DNA from: Galaxea fascicularis
Taxonomy: Eukaryota; Cnidaria; Anthozoa; Scleractinia; Euphylliidae
Direction of reading: 5' to 3'
DNA: 64,000 nucleotides
NCBI GenBank assembly: GCA_948470475.1
Contig: OX419339.1
Span: forward strand, 8,695,502 to 8,759,501
In this document: positions 13,521 through 25,500 of the stretch, piece by piece
Position numbering within the stretch: position 1 is the stretch's first letter
Layout: the number at the start of each line of letters is the position of its first letter
Notes under the pieces: generated by a model
Told to the model about the DNA's origin: nothing
Seen by the model: the letters and a program-made list of their open reading frames with translations, nothing else
Database searches by the model: none
Made by a program: the position numbers and the translations under genes

Positions 13521-13942
13521 TGTGGGAAACGATTGCCTCCAAGAATAACGATTCCCCACGAATCTCACAAAAGGAAACACAAATCAGGGCAAATAATACT
13601 CACAGATCCACAGCGGGTTTATTGGCTCACAGGCTACTTCTCAACTGGTTAACACAACTGGTTTGGCAAACTTCCCTCGACTGGTTTACAAGGTCAACTA
13701 GCTCTCAACTGAAACTCTCGACTGAACTCAAACACTGAATGCTTATCTGCTATACTCTACATAGCATGCAATGTTGCTTGAGAGCGTACTAAAATTTGAT
13801 TTCCGGTCCTTGACACATATCATCGTCGGCTATTTAACAAAACTACTTATTGCACGAAATTGATATCCCACATGGGTTTCCTATCATCAAGTTAATTCTG
13901 CTTAAATCACGCAATCTCTAATGCTAGCACCAGTCTCCGACA
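13521..13942 (-). repeat. 3' LTR of the BEL/Pao element
   Basis: 422 bp, with no difference from the copy at 19336-19757 that I could see. It is preceded in element orientation by the purine-rich tract at about 13943-13951. Confidence 0.93.
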
Positions 13943-14064
13943 CACTCCCCCCATATATTTCTTTCTAAGGAATATATGTTCTCTTTCGAAACTGGTCTGT
14001 AACAAATCATGTCCGCTTTAAATTAAACATGCTAAATTAAAAATGCTCATTGTTCGTTGTTCCT

Positions 14065-17000
14065 TTAATTGTTACTGGATTGTTCTGAATGGGCAATTTC
14101 CTGGATTCGCAGATTGGCGGCTGCAGCTGCGGCTCGTTTTGGCCTGAAGGGTGGAACCTCTGGGTCTAAGCTTGAGCTTGCGTTGGGTGCACGATCGACA
14201 GATAACTCCAGTGGGTAGAGATGCTGCACGGCTCGCTCTATCTCTCCTTTCCCAGCTCGCACCTTGGCTCCGCGGATCATCCCGTCACGTCCTACAATTA
14301 ACCTTTCCACGATTCCCAGTTTCCAAGAGTTACGATTTCGGGACTCGTCTTGTATGATGACTACGTCTCCTACCGAGGGGTGTGGGGTCTGCTCTCCTCC
14401 GCTCTTGCTGTGCCGCTCTCTTAGACTCCGTACGTACTCTTTCGTCCACCTGCACCACATGGCTTCCTTACATCGAAGGAGGTACTTTGCTCTCTTCCTC
14501 AGGTCTCTCTCTTGCAGGTGATTGGGACTTAATTCGGGGAGCTGGTTTGGCCGAAGGTGTAGCATAGAGCTTGGAGTCAAAACCGGCATTTGAACATCTT
14601 CCTCTAGGTAAGTCAGGGGGCGACCATTTATGGCAATTTCTACATCAAGCACGACCTCAGACAATTCTCCCCAGGACAAGGTTCCATTTCCCACTGTCTT
14701 ACGAAAAGCCGACTTGAATACGCCTATGAGCCTTTCGAACTGGCCACCCCACCACGGAGCTCTGCTGAGGTTAAATCTCCAAGTCAGGTCAAGTTGTGTG
14801 AGGCAGTTGTGGAATTTCTCATCATTCCTTACGTTACTCAGCCAATCAGCAGCGGCTTTAAAGGTGCTTCCATTGTCTGAATAGATCACGCGTGGACGAC
14901 CGCGTCTGGCGATGAAACCCTTTAAACTTGTGAGAAACTTGTTTGTTTCTAAGCTTGGAATGAGATCAAGGTACACTCCTCTGGTCAGACTGCAGGCGTA
15001 GAGGACTAGGTAACCTTTTCCCTCAGTTTTCTGTGTCATACGATACTTTATGGGGCCAGCAAAGTCGACTCCAATAGTTTCGTAGGGCGTCACTCCTTCG
15101 GTGCGTGTGAGAGGCAAACTTCCTGGTGGTGGGCACTGGTAAGCCTGGGCTTGAAATCGCTTGCAACCCCAGCAGCCTTTGATGACCCTTTTCGTCAACG
15201 CTCTCAGGCGAGGGACCCAATGTGTTTCTCTGACCTTGGTCATTGTAAGGGTAACTCCCCCGTGAAGGGTCGTAAGGTGCGCTTGTTGAACGAACTTGAA
15301 AGTAAACAAGTTGTCGTCTGGAAGGTAGATTGGGTAGGCACCAATGAGTCTTCCTCTGCACTCGAGTATACCACTATCCCTTGGCTGAAGGTTAAGTTGA
15401 AGTTTATCCGCTGAGAATTTCTTCGAGCTTGTGGCTTCAGCTTGCACGCGTTCGGTCCACCAAACTTCTTGGGACTTGATCTCATCTGTAGTCAGTGGTC
15501 CGTTGGCTCTTATTGACTTCGGTCTTTTGCAGTTGGCGAGAAATCTGGCGATCCAAGCGCAAACGCGCAAAGTTTTCCGCAGGCTAAGGTTCTCCAACAT
15601 CTCAGTGAACGCATCTTTCTTTGGTACAGCTATAGCCAGGATTTCCTTAGCTATCTTGGCTTCTGCTCGGGACTCGGGCGAGGCCTGAACTTCAATATTA
15701 GGGGGCCAATGATCTGGATAGGGCAACCATGGAGGTCCATTTATCCATAGTGGTGCGCTGATTACACTTCCCCCCCTGCTTCCCAGGTCAGCAGGGTTCT
15801 GATCGGTGGGAACGTGATGCCAGACAATTCCTTGATGTTGCTGTATTTTATTCACGCGGTTAGCCACGAACTGGCGGTACTCTCCACTTCCGCGTATCCA
15901 ATAGAGGGCAACAGTACTGTCTAACCAGCAGTAGATGAGTGGATCACAATCAGGCAGCAAAGCTTCTCGAACGTTAACCGCTAGGTTCGCCGCCATATGG
16001 CCGGCAACGAGCTCCAATCTGGGAATGGTCAGGTTTTGTTTGGATAGGCGCGACTTGGACGTGATGAGACCCTGGGTGACACCTGACTCTTGATCGACCA
16101 CTGCGTAAACTGCGGCACATACGCCTTGCGAACTAGCGTCTCCAAAGGCGTGAAGTTTGATTGACTTAATTGGCTCTTTAAAGGGTGCCATTGCTCGCTT
16201 CACGCTGACGGTGTCTGGTAGGTTGCAACGCCACTTGTGCCACCTCTTATCTAAATCGGCTGGGAGGGGCACATCCCAGGGTAGCTTCCTCTCGCAAATG
16301 TCCCGGAAAATGAACTTTCCACCAAGCGTCATGGGTGAGACCAGTCCCAGGGGATCATATGTTTTCGCTAGATGAGAAAGAACTCCCCTCTTGGTTGTTT
16401 CCACTTCTTGTTGGGGAAAACAAACGCTCAAAGTGTCAGCGGCTGGCTCCCAGGGTAGTCCCAGTAGCTTTGTCTCGGATGTCTTGGTACCAAGTTGTTG
16501 TTTTGCAAAGCTCTGCTCTTCGTTGTCGTGTTGTTCAGCAGGTTGTGTTAACTCAATGGCGTTGGACTTCCATTTGTGGAGGGTGAATTGAGCGTCGCTG
16601 AAGATCATAATGGACTTTTCTTTCTGCTCTTGAGTTTGTTGGACTGTTGGTGCTCCCGTGATTAAATCATCGACGTATAGGCTCTTCCTAATTTGGGCGA
16701 CTAATTCTGGCTCGCGCCCCTCCCATGTCTTCAAATGCTGCTGAATCACCCCTCCCAGCAGGAAGGGAGATGACGTTAGCCCGAACAGGGCCCGCGTAAA
16801 TCTTAAGGTCTCAATCTCAGAGTGTCCCTTGAATTTCCAGAAAAATCTGAGTGCGTCACGCTCTTCTTCCTTAATACGTACTTGTAGAAACGCTTTCTGC
16901 AAGTCTCCGGTTAGCAGTACTGGATATAACCGAGCTCTGATTAATACGTTCCATAGCAGATTCTGCAAGGGGGGTCCCGGATGAAGACAGTCGTTCAAAG

Positions 17001-19293
17001 ATGGCTGGTTGGCGCTTTCTCTGGCAGACGCATCGTATACAATTCTTAACTTCGTGGTTTCTGCATTTTCACGAAGTACTCCCCTGTGTGGTATGTAAAA
17101 CTCGGTTCCCTTGGGTTCGGCTGGAGCTGACTCGACAATTCCTTCCTCTTTTTGTTCCTTGATTATGGCGTCATACTGGTCATAGGCAGAGGTACGTTCG
17201 AGTTTTCTCAAGAGCTGGTGGAGTCTTTTAAGGCTGCCAGACTTGTTTGTGGGCAGAAGTGGATGGCTTCCTTTCCAGGGGAGACCGGTTTCATAATGTC
17301 CGTCCGGATGACGAGTCAACTGTTCTTTGAACTCGGAGTAGACCACATCCTGGTCGTTGACTGAAGAGTCGGCGAGGCCAAGAACGTCTAAACGACAGAG
17401 CTGTTCGAAATCCACGTTGGTTGCCTGGGTGAGGAGAGTAGTACTGGTTTCGTTTTCGAGACCTGGTGACATTATTGTCCAGCCGAGTGTTGTTTTCTCT
17501 GCCACAGGCTGACCTGACAATGCTATCTTTGGAGAAGTGCTAGTCTTGATTCTTGCGTACTCCGAAGCACCTAGTACAAGATGGATTGGAAGATGCGGCT
17601 TTGTATCCTTGTCGTCCATGTGAACTCCACGCAGATGTGTGTACTTTTCCATTAACTCTTCATACTTTGGGTTTTCCAGGGTCATAAGCTCAGGTTTGTT
17701 GACTTTGGAAACTGTCACGCCCATACTAAAATCGCCACCAAGAGATGTCACGTTGACGTCATACATTTCCACTTTGGTTGTCATGGAGCCAAGCATCATT
17801 TCGATTCGTTTAGTTTGGATTTCTGCCGGTTTGATGCGCAAGGCGCTGATTAGCTGAGCAGAGGCGTATGAGCTTCCAGCTCCAGTATCCAATAGGGCTC
17901 TGGTTTTGATTCCGTTAACGTTGACTAAAACTACGGGATACACCACTTCTAGTTTGTCACGCTGATGGGCTGTCAACAATCCTTCAGACCTTTGAATACT
18001 TTGATCGCTGTCGCAAATTGAGGTGTGGTGCTTCTTGTTACATTTCTGACATGCCATTTTGCTGCGACAATTTTCAGCTTTGTGGGGGCCGGTGCAATTG
18101 AAGCACAACCTCTTTCGAAGTAGAATCGACCGTCTTTCAGCCAAATTAACAACATTGGTGCAGTTAAAAGACTTGTGCTCTGTCGCGTCACAATACACGC
18201 AAGATGGCTTGCTTGCGCCATTCCTTTGTTGCGTGTTGTACACACGGAATGGGGGCTTATCTCTCTTTCTGTCATCGCGTCGGTTTCTATCATATTGCTG
18301 ATTTCTGTCATCTGGTTTACTGATCGGATTTCTTCGAGTCCAGAGTCGCAGTGCTTCAGCCAACTTGTCAAAGGTCCAATTTTCAAACGATGGGTCTGTT
18401 CGCACTAAGTCCCCTCTGATCGCCGGCAACTTGTCCAAAGTCATCGCCACATAGCCATTAACTTGTTCCAGTTTCCCCATTGTTTGCAAGGACTGCACTG
18501 AAAAAGTCAATTTGTCGCAAAATTCGTGAATTCTGTGAGGGTTCTGGCTAGGTATGAAAGGCAGGTCAAATATTTGTTGGGAGTAGGCCTTGATAATCTC
18601 CGAATCTTTCCCGTATTGGTCCAGCAGTATGGACTTGGCTCTGTTGTAACCTTCATTTGTAAATGGCAATCCTTCTACAGAATGTTTCACTTTCTGGTCG
18701 AGGAAAGACTTTAGGTAGGCGAATTTTGTCACGCCGGGCATTGTTGCTTTATCAATGATTTCCATAAATTGGTTCCAGAACCTGGGCCAGTCCTCATAAG
18801 TGCCATTGAAACGAGCTATTTGGAGCTTGGGTAGTTTCGCCGGTAGGTCATGGCCTGAGACAGATCCACCATCGGTAGTCCCGTTCTGAATTTTCGCTCC
18901 TTCACTCTCTTCTTTCGCTTGTTGTAGCTCAGTCTGGAACTTCATCTTGGTTTCAAACAGCTTCCTTTCGAAATCCAGTTCTTTCTCTTGCTTCTTAAGT
19001 TGCATTGTTTGACGGAATTCCTCGATACTGTCTTTTAGGATCTTGACGCTTTCATCTGCAGCGAAGATCTTGGTGTCCACACTGTCATTCCACTTGTTAA
19101 CTTCTTCAAGGTCCTCTTTCGCTGCGAGTTTTTGTTCTTCGACCGCTCGTTTCAAATTGTCGGCCTCCATAGACAAGGTTTTAACGGCGGAGAGATGCCT
19201 TTCAATTGCTACTTCGTTTTGCTGCGCTATTATCGATTCGGTTCTGCTCACAGCTAGCTTTAGCTGCTCTAGCTTGGTAGTTAAAGCTTCCAT
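14065..19293 (-). CDS. BEL/Pao gag-pol polyprotein
   Basis: A 1742-residue polyprotein that makes the element's capsid and enzymes for copying RNA to DNA and inserting it. I start at the ATG at 19293 (MEALTTKLEQLK). The frame stays open for 34 more codons, but those run through the primer-binding site into the LTR. In order: a coiled-coil N-terminus; a gag region of the BEL type (KLQIARFNGTYEDWPRFW); zinc-knuckle-like cysteines near 368-430 (CVYCDATEHKSFNC, CFNCTGPHKAENC, CQKCNKKHHTSIC); an aspartic protease (ALLDTGAGSSYAS, about 464); a reverse transcriptase with YVDD (about 871); RNase H (HAFGDASS, about 1048); and an integrase with an HHCC zinc module (CWGC, about 1375) and catalytic D, D, E in IGVDFAGP, YSDNGSTF and GGQFERL (about 1410, 1473, 1514). 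No stop or frameshift interrupts it. Length and order fit Pao/BEL rather than Gypsy or Copia. Confidence 0.95.
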   Translation of the reverse strand: MEALTTKLEQLKLAVSRTESIIAQQNEVAIERHLSAVKTLSMEADNLKRAVEEQKLAAKEDLEEVNKWNDSVDTKIFAADESVKILKDSIEEFRQTMQLKKQEKELDFERKLFETKMKFQTELQQAKEESEGAKIQNGTTDGGSVSGHDLPAKLPKLQIARFNGTYEDWPRFWNQFMEIIDKATMPGVTKFAYLKSFLDQKVKHSVEGLPFTNEGYNRAKSILLDQYGKDSEIIKAYSQQIFDLPFIPSQNPHRIHEFCDKLTFSVQSLQTMGKLEQVNGYVAMTLDKLPAIRGDLVRTDPSFENWTFDKLAEALRLWTRRNPISKPDDRNQQYDRNRRDDRKRDKPPFRVYNTQQRNGASKPSCVYCDATEHKSFNCTNVVNLAERRSILLRKRLCFNCTGPHKAENCRSKMACQKCNKKHHTSICDSDQSIQRSEGLLTAHQRDKLEVVYPVVLVNVNGIKTRALLDTGAGSSYASAQLISALRIKPAEIQTKRIEMMLGSMTTKVEMYDVNVTSLGGDFSMGVTVSKVNKPELMTLENPKYEELMEKYTHLRGVHMDDKDTKPHLPIHLVLGASEYARIKTSTSPKIALSGQPVAEKTTLGWTIMSPGLENETSTTLLTQATNVDFEQLCRLDVLGLADSSVNDQDVVYSEFKEQLTRHPDGHYETGLPWKGSHPLLPTNKSGSLKRLHQLLRKLERTSAYDQYDAIIKEQKEEGIVESAPAEPKGTEFYIPHRGVLRENAETTKLRIVYDASARESANQPSLNDCLHPGPPLQNLLWNVLIRARLYPVLLTGDLQKAFLQVRIKEEERDALRFFWKFKGHSEIETLRFTRALFGLTSSPFLLGGVIQQHLKTWEGREPELVAQIRKSLYVDDLITGAPTVQQTQEQKEKSIMIFSDAQFTLHKWKSNAIELTQPAEQHDNEEQSFAKQQLGTKTSETKLLGLPWEPAADTLSVCFPQQEVETTKRGVLSHLAKTYDPLGLVSPMTLGGKFIFRDICERKLPWDVPLPADLDKRWHKWRCNLPDTVSVKRAMAPFKEPIKSIKLHAFGDASSQGVCAAVYAVVDQESGVTQGLITSKSRLSKQNLTIPRLELVAGHMAANLAVNVREALLPDCDPLIYCWLDSTVALYWIRGSGEYRQFVANRVNKIQQHQGIVWHHVPTDQNPADLGSRGGSVISAPLWINGPPWLPYPDHWPPNIEVQASPESRAEAKIAKEILAIAVPKKDAFTEMLENLSLRKTLRVCAWIARFLANCKRPKSIRANGPLTTDEIKSQEVWWTERVQAEATSSKKFSADKLQLNLQPRDSGILECRGRLIGAYPIYLPDDNLFTFKFVQQAHLTTLHGGVTLTMTKVRETHWVPRLRALTKRVIKGCWGCKRFQAQAYQCPPPGSLPLTRTEGVTPYETIGVDFAGPIKYRMTQKTEGKGYLVLYACSLTRGVYLDLIPSLETNKFLTSLKGFIARRGRPRVIYSDNGSTFKAAADWLSNVRNDEKFHNCLTQLDLTWRFNLSRAPWWGGQFERLIGVFKSAFRKTVGNGTLSWGELSEVVLDVEIAINGRPLTYLEEDVQMPVLTPSSMLHLRPNQLPELSPNHLQERDLRKRAKYLLRCKEAMWCRWTKEYVRSLRERHSKSGGEQTPHPSVGDVVIIQDESRNRNSWKLGIVERLIVGRDGMIRGAKVRAGKGEIERAVQHLYPLELSVDRAPNASSSLDPEVPPFRPKRAAAAAANLRIQEIAHSEQSSNN

Positions 19294-19335
19294 GTTCTTG
19301 CTCTTGATTGAGCGTGTCCCGTCGGAGGTGCCAGG

Positions 19336-19757
19336 TGTGGGAAACGATTGCCTCCAAGAATAACGATTCCCCACGAATCTCACAAAAGGAAACACAAATC
19401 AGGGCAAATAATACTCACAGATCCACAGCGGGTTTATTGGCTCACAGGCTACTTCTCAACTGGTTAACACAACTGGTTTGGCAAACTTCCCTCGACTGGT
19501 TTACAAGGTCAACTAGCTCTCAACTGAAACTCTCGACTGAACTCAAACACTGAATGCTTATCTGCTATACTCTACATAGCATGCAATGTTGCTTGAGAGC
19601 GTACTAAAATTTGATTTCCGGTCCTTGACACATATCATCGTCGGCTATTTAACAAAACTACTTATTGCACGAAATTGATATCCCACATGGGTTTCCTATC
19701 ATCAAGTTAATTCTGCTTAAATCACGCAATCTCTAATGCTAGCACCAGTCTCCGACA
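19336..19757 (-). repeat. 5' LTR of the BEL/Pao element
   Basis: 422 bp copy upstream of the polyprotein, TG...CA ends, flanked by the CGAT target duplication. It should contain the element's promoter. Confidence 0.93.
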
Positions 19758-19761
19758 CGAT

Positions 19762-22567
19762 TTGATTTGGTGGAAACAAGTTATTTTTATCCGGGGAAAA
19801 AAATGTTTTTTGGGGGGTAGGAGGGGAAAATCATTTTCGGACGGGGGTGGCGGTGGGGTGTAAGGAGGCTAGCTGGGAAAAAATCTCCAGAGGTTGGCAT
19901 CTCTGCAGATGCGTGGGTAAACAACAGCGAAATGAACATGGTGCTCCGAGGGGCGAACTATTTGAGTTTTGACAGGGGGAGGGTTGGAAGATTTTGAAAC
20001 AAATTTCCTGCAGCCTCCCAAGCAAAGAAAAAAATCCATGCATGCGTTGTGCAGCCAAAAAAAAAAATTGTTACAAATCATAGAAGGCCCATCCCGAGCT
20101 GTGGTCTACCAAATCTGAGTCGTTTACATACAAGCTATGCTCTTTTATTCAATAAAGCGAGGTTTTCTCAAACATGGGAGTTCAGTGAGTTCATAGAGTT
20201 TTATAAATATTTTAGTTATCTAATCCTTTTTCTAGCATGAGAATCTTTTATATCATCAATAAATATTATTATTTTGTTGATACGTGACCAATTGAATCAA
20301 AACTCTTGCAAAGCCTCGTGTCAATAACACTATTAAACCGGAACATTGTCATACTTCGTGGCTCTACTGACATTATAAATAATCCACAAAAAACAACTTT
20401 GAATTGATTGGTGTACTGAACAACTGACAGGTGCTGGTCTCAAGCCCTACACACCTGGCCCCGGTTGTTCAAACGTTGGATAGCGTTATCCAACGTTTGA
20501 ACAACCGGGGCCTGGAGTGCAAGGAAACCCTTCACATTGCATTGCATTGAGTGTTGTCTGCTAGTGCTGGCAATACACTGCACAATAGTAAACATTTTAC
20601 AAAGAAGAAACCACTATGAAATGCAGGATGCTCTCCATTTAAATAATTTCCTTTGAGGTGTGTCCCACTCCCGAATTGAGTGAAAAAAAATTGCTGCAGA
20701 CGATAATCTCCCCCCCAAAATTATTGCGCTGCTTCTCGACTGAAAAGAATTATCTGCCTTGTTGGTCAGTTGGGAAGAAAAGTTCTTGCCACTGAGAAAT
20801 CTTCCAACACCCCCCGCCCCCGGCCCCCCTCAAAAGTTAAATGGTTCGCCCCTAAAATGTCGCTGTAAAACATATGCAAGACGCACAACACGACTGTAAC
20901 CGAAAACGACATGACACATCGAGGTTTGCTTTTTTACTTTTATTCAAATTTAAATGGATGGCTATTTACAATTCGCCTTGTTTTGCTCAGCTAGAATGGA
21001 ACGAACACCCGCACGCATGCACAAAATAGATTTTACTTTAAAAAGACACTACATACATCAAAAATAAATATGAAGTCAATTTACAGTAAATAGGAGTAGC
21101 AAAACCAGTCTCTCTTTAGATACAAAAGAACGCCTTATTAATGAGTTCTTGAAGAATAATAATGCGATGTTGGTGAATGTAGGCGGAAGCTAAACCTACC
21201 AAACGCTCTCTTAACCCAAACGCACATCCGGCCTTCAGAGCACAGAGGTACCAGAGGGGGGAGGGCAAGAAGAGTATCCGGTACCCTGCGCACTTCTCGC
21301 TTTGCAGGCACACCCGATTCCTCTCCACCCCCCCCCCCCCCTATTTTCTGATACATTATGCACAGGCTTCATCACTGAGGGCAGAAGGGTCTGGGGTTGC
21401 TAAACACCTCGCACATGCACCAATCGCTTTTCTTCTCACCCATAAATTATGTCGAGCAACAGCTGTTGTTACAAGTGAGCCGGCGGTGAAATACGAGACA
21501 AGCAAACGAGGCAAACAGTGAACCAGATGCCTCTTTTGTTTCCTAAAACCCGCTGGTAACTTTAATAACAGTTATTATGCTCGACAGATGTACAAGTACC
21601 ACTATCGTATAGGTTATCCGTGACCACGAACAACAGTACTGATAATAAATAAATTAACCCCACTGTTGATACATAACACTGGTATAATGTTCCTATGGTA
21701 AAATCCTTGTTAACTCTTTAACCCCTAAGATCGAAATTTCAATTGTCATTTGTTACCCCCAACAAGTTACTATAGCCGTTGAGGTGAGAAATTGTTAAGA
21801 TATTGAGCAGCGTCATTTTGTGTGATTCTGTCTTTAACTTCTCATCTCCACTCTGTTTTATAAAGTGTTGATATTACAAGGAGAATTTTGACGTTGATCA
21901 CTCTTAGGGTTTAAAGGGTTTTAATAAAAATTAGTAACGAGCACTCAAGCCTCGAAATGCCTGTAAGGTAGCGAGTCTCAAACCAATTCAACCACCCTTT
22001 GGATTTGTTTTTTAATATACTGACACTAAGTATCTCGAAAGCCTTTCAGTTTTGACCACGCTTGCGACACAAAGATAAAGACGGTCAAAGTAGCGTCAAT
22101 ACAAAAGGTACGGTCAGTTGAACAGTACAGATGAAATGGGACGTTTACTTATCATAAATTCCTCGACTTACAGATATCTGATCGTCTTTTTACTTTTTTT
22201 GTCATTGTCTTTTCTGCGGTCCTGAGTCCGAGTGCAAACTCTGGCGATATAAGACAACCAAGGGTACTAAGAGCCAAGCAAAGAAAAAACTGAGGTAGAT
22301 ATACTTTTGTATGCACATCCTCCTACTGCAACAATCCCTGTTCATCTGTTGTTGATGCAAGCGTAACCCGCACCATTTGAATCGTTTGAATATTGTTATT
22401 GTACAAATGATAAAAAAGTATGATCATTTTTCCTTTTACTAACCAGCTGAAAACCAACCCCGTTAACGATTGCGTGAGTGACGAGCTACAAGCAACGAGC
22501 TGAAGTCCTTTAGGCATCCACCACGTCCCCGCATCCCATCCCTGTAGACTTAAAAGGGTTGCGGTGT
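19762..22567. other. Intergenic between the BEL element and the acyltransferase gene
   Basis: It holds G-rich and C-rich low-complexity runs (about 19800-19860, 20805-20830, 21327-21345) and a short perfect palindrome at 20457-20512. No gene is supported. The 3' UTR of the acyltransferase gene should lie just left of 22568. Confidence 0.5.
20457..20512. repeat. 56-bp near-perfect palindrome (minimal foldback MITE)
   Basis: GGCCCCGGTTGTTCAAACGT on the left is the exact reverse complement of the right arm, around a TAGCGTTA centre. The same end (GGCCCCGGTTGTTCAAACAT) opens the repeat at 52730, so this is a dispersed family. Confidence 0.8.
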
Positions 22568-25500
22568 TTAAGCATCCGCTGCAAGCTGCACGTCCTGCTG
22601 GTCTGGATAACTGTTTACACTTGCCAAGTCCGTTTGATCATCCCGGTATTGAGTGAACAGCAATGAGTACTCGGGGTGGGACAGTGCGAAATCACGGAAT
22701 TCCTCTGCGAAAAGAGGAAATTCATTAGAGTTTACGTTCACATGGTACAAAAAACACCGCACTAGAGAGCAAATTGCGCACTGGGACATCCAAAACAAAA
22801 GAAAATTAAGTTAAAACTTGCCTTGTTTTGGATGACCCAGTGGCAATTTCCTTCCAGTGAGGTGTTTTTGTACCATGTGATCGTAAACTGCAAAAGGCCT
22901 TTTGCTGCAAATCATAAAGTCGCCAGGTGTCGGGGAGAGCAGGGGGAGATGAGGGGTGGGGTGAGGCGAGGAAAGAAGACCACTCTTTAAACCGTTTAAC
23001 TTAACCAACAGATTTCTTGTTCGAGGAAAAACTGGGGAGAAAAATCTGTAAACGCTTGCCCGCACCAATAATCCACTCTGTACTCAAGTAGCAGAAACCT
23101 TGTATTTTTGGAAACTCCTTAAAACTCTTATGAGGATTTGTAGTATGGTATCATGATATAACCTTTTTTCCGCGCAAACCCTACGCCTTTTCTAAGTGTT
23201 AAGATATTGGGCATCGCCGAACTCAAGTTCCTTATGTTTCGGCACCATTCACTATTATGTGAACCCATAGCAAACGCTACAACTACAGAATGATTTTATC
23301 CTGCACTTACCGTATGTTACAGCTCCTCTGTGCTTTACGTCCACCTGATTGAATAAACAGTTCACATTCAAGTCTGTTATGGAAGGGTAGGCGCTCTGAA
23401 GAATGTGACGTAGTTCTGCCTCGTCCACTCTGCCATCGCCGTTCATATCAAAGGCCTTTAACACAACAAATGATTACAAGAGGAACATTTAGCGTTGCAC
23501 CAAACTGGATAAAACTGTTCGCACTGAGAATCACTCACAGGCAAACCTAGCTCGAGAGCATGCTCTTAGAAAATAAATACAGTATTTTGTCTTTTGGAGC
23601 ATCTTAAGGCTAGCCTGAGTGCAGACCTCTGCACGTCTGAACGCAGGCCATTGAAGTCAAGCATTACCTTCATGACAAACGGTGGACTTCGGATTTGCGT
23701 TTATTGCTTATTTGAGTTTTCGTTTTCCTTTAGCTCTATTTTAATGCACCTATCAATGTTTAGACGGAGAGGGGGGGGGGGGGGTACCGGCAAAGGTGCG
23801 TCATTTGAATTTTCTTGCAATTTTTTGGTCAAATTCCCGACCCTTGGGACTGGAAATAGTTTAACAATCCTTTATAATATTTGAACTTTAATTAGTACAA
23901 GTGGTCAAATTCCCCAGAGAGGGGACAACAGAAGTGTTCAAATGCCGCATCTTTGCCCGTACCCCCCCCCCCCCTCTCCGTCTAAACATTGATAGGTGCA
24001 TAACATCACTTCAAATACCTAAAGGCCGATTTACACGGTACGCTTTTGCTTACGATTGTCGCATGCAAGATCTGTAGAGCGCGCTACTCGCGCCATGCAA
24101 AATATCGTATACGACACTTGTCATTCAATATCACCTATACCGAGTAGCGCGCTCCACAGATCTTGCATGCGACAATCGTATACCTACGACAAAAATTTTA
24201 GGCCGCGTGCGTCTGTCGTAAATAATTTGTAGGGGCATTCACACAGCACAACTTTGTTCTACGCTGTGTCGCATACCCCAAGACGCTCGACAAATCGTGT
24301 ACAATAAATCGGCCTTAACAGACATCTTCAGTAGTGTTCTTTTCAAACCAAAGACTATATTATTGTACTGCAGCTATTTCCTGTCGTCTGTTACTACAGA
24401 TGGCAAGGATGAAAATGGATCTAGCCAATTTTTTTTAGGTTTTCGGACTGCTCGCCCCACGGGAATCCATGAGACATCTTCTTCTCAGCTTTGTAGAAGC
24501 ATCTTATGACCCTGTTACTACCCCGTGACATCGTCCCTTGTAGGTCCCTCTCAGCAGCCTTGGTTCTAAAGTCGTTCTTGTTCTTGCTCACTTTAAGTCT
24601 GAACCACCTTGTAGAGCATAGCGGAGAGCATCAAAAGAAAGAACTGCCCCAAAGCTTTTTGACAGTGGATGGGTGTAGATCTTTTTTTTTTAAATTGATT
24701 TCACATAACTGTTACAGTATATAACAAGGTTTCGGGTACACAGGTACTCACTTCAAAAGCCACACGCATCACCTCTTCGCTATTGACCGGTCGGGACACT
24801 AGCGCCAGGCCAATCAGATATTCACGGAAATCCAAGTAACCCGAGTCATCCTAAAATTAAACAACTGCGTCAGTGGGTTTATCGCTACCAAAGCGGATTG
24901 GAAGGTATGTGTTTCTGGCCCTGCTCAATGATCCCATAGTCTTCTGTCAAGTTCTAACAGGGAATACCAAACTGTGTTGTCATAACTTCAGCAACTTCAA
25001 GTGGGTGTAACAAACAGCTCTCACCACAGACAAGTACCACCAGTTTGATAAAGTTTACGATGCTCACGATGCAAGAGCGTTACTTTACAGGTTTATGTAT
25101 CGTACAACGACAACACGATAAGATACGATACGATACGATGCAACGTACGGTATAAAGAGCATGAGAGGGTTTCAAATGCATTCTGCTGCAATATACCTTA
25201 CGAAATATTAAGTAAACAGACACTAAAAGGTAATACTTTAAGGAAAATAAAAAACGTGAAAAGAAACAGTAAATAGTGATAACATAATGGCACAGAATTG
25301 CCAATACTGCATATAAAATGTACCCTCCAGCTGCAAATTTTTGTATTTTTCGATACACATTCGCGAACACTAGGGAAAGTCCTCCCTGAAAAGATACACT
25401 ATGTACCTCTAGTAATACTAATTATATCAAGAACACCTACCCTGTCATAGAGCGAGAAGACATGTTTGACGTGACGGGATACGGGCAGGTTAAGGTACTC

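Larger units (their letters stand above)
13521..19757 (-). mobile_element. Full-length BEL/Pao LTR retrotransposon
   Basis: A 6.2-kb element on the - strand. The LTRs (13521-13942 and 19336-19757, 422 bp each) begin TGTCGGAGAC and end TTTCCCACA in element orientation and look identical by eye. A 4-bp target duplication CGAT flanks it (13517-13520 and 19758-19761). A candidate primer-binding site, TGGCACCTCCGACGGGAC, starts two bases inside the 5' LTR; the primer tRNA is not assigned. A polypurine tract GGGGGGAGTG abuts the 3' LTR. One uninterrupted gag-pol frame lies between. Identical LTRs and the intact frame indicate a very recent insertion, and the element may still be active. Confidence 0.95.

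Noticed and set aside
19294..19395. 34-codon N-terminal extension of the BEL polyprotein
   Set aside because: It would be translated from the primer-binding site and LTR; the next ATG at 19293 starts a normal gag coiled coil.
21327..21345. Long C run as a biological signal
   Set aside because: A simple homopolymer, probably variable in length and prone to assembly error.
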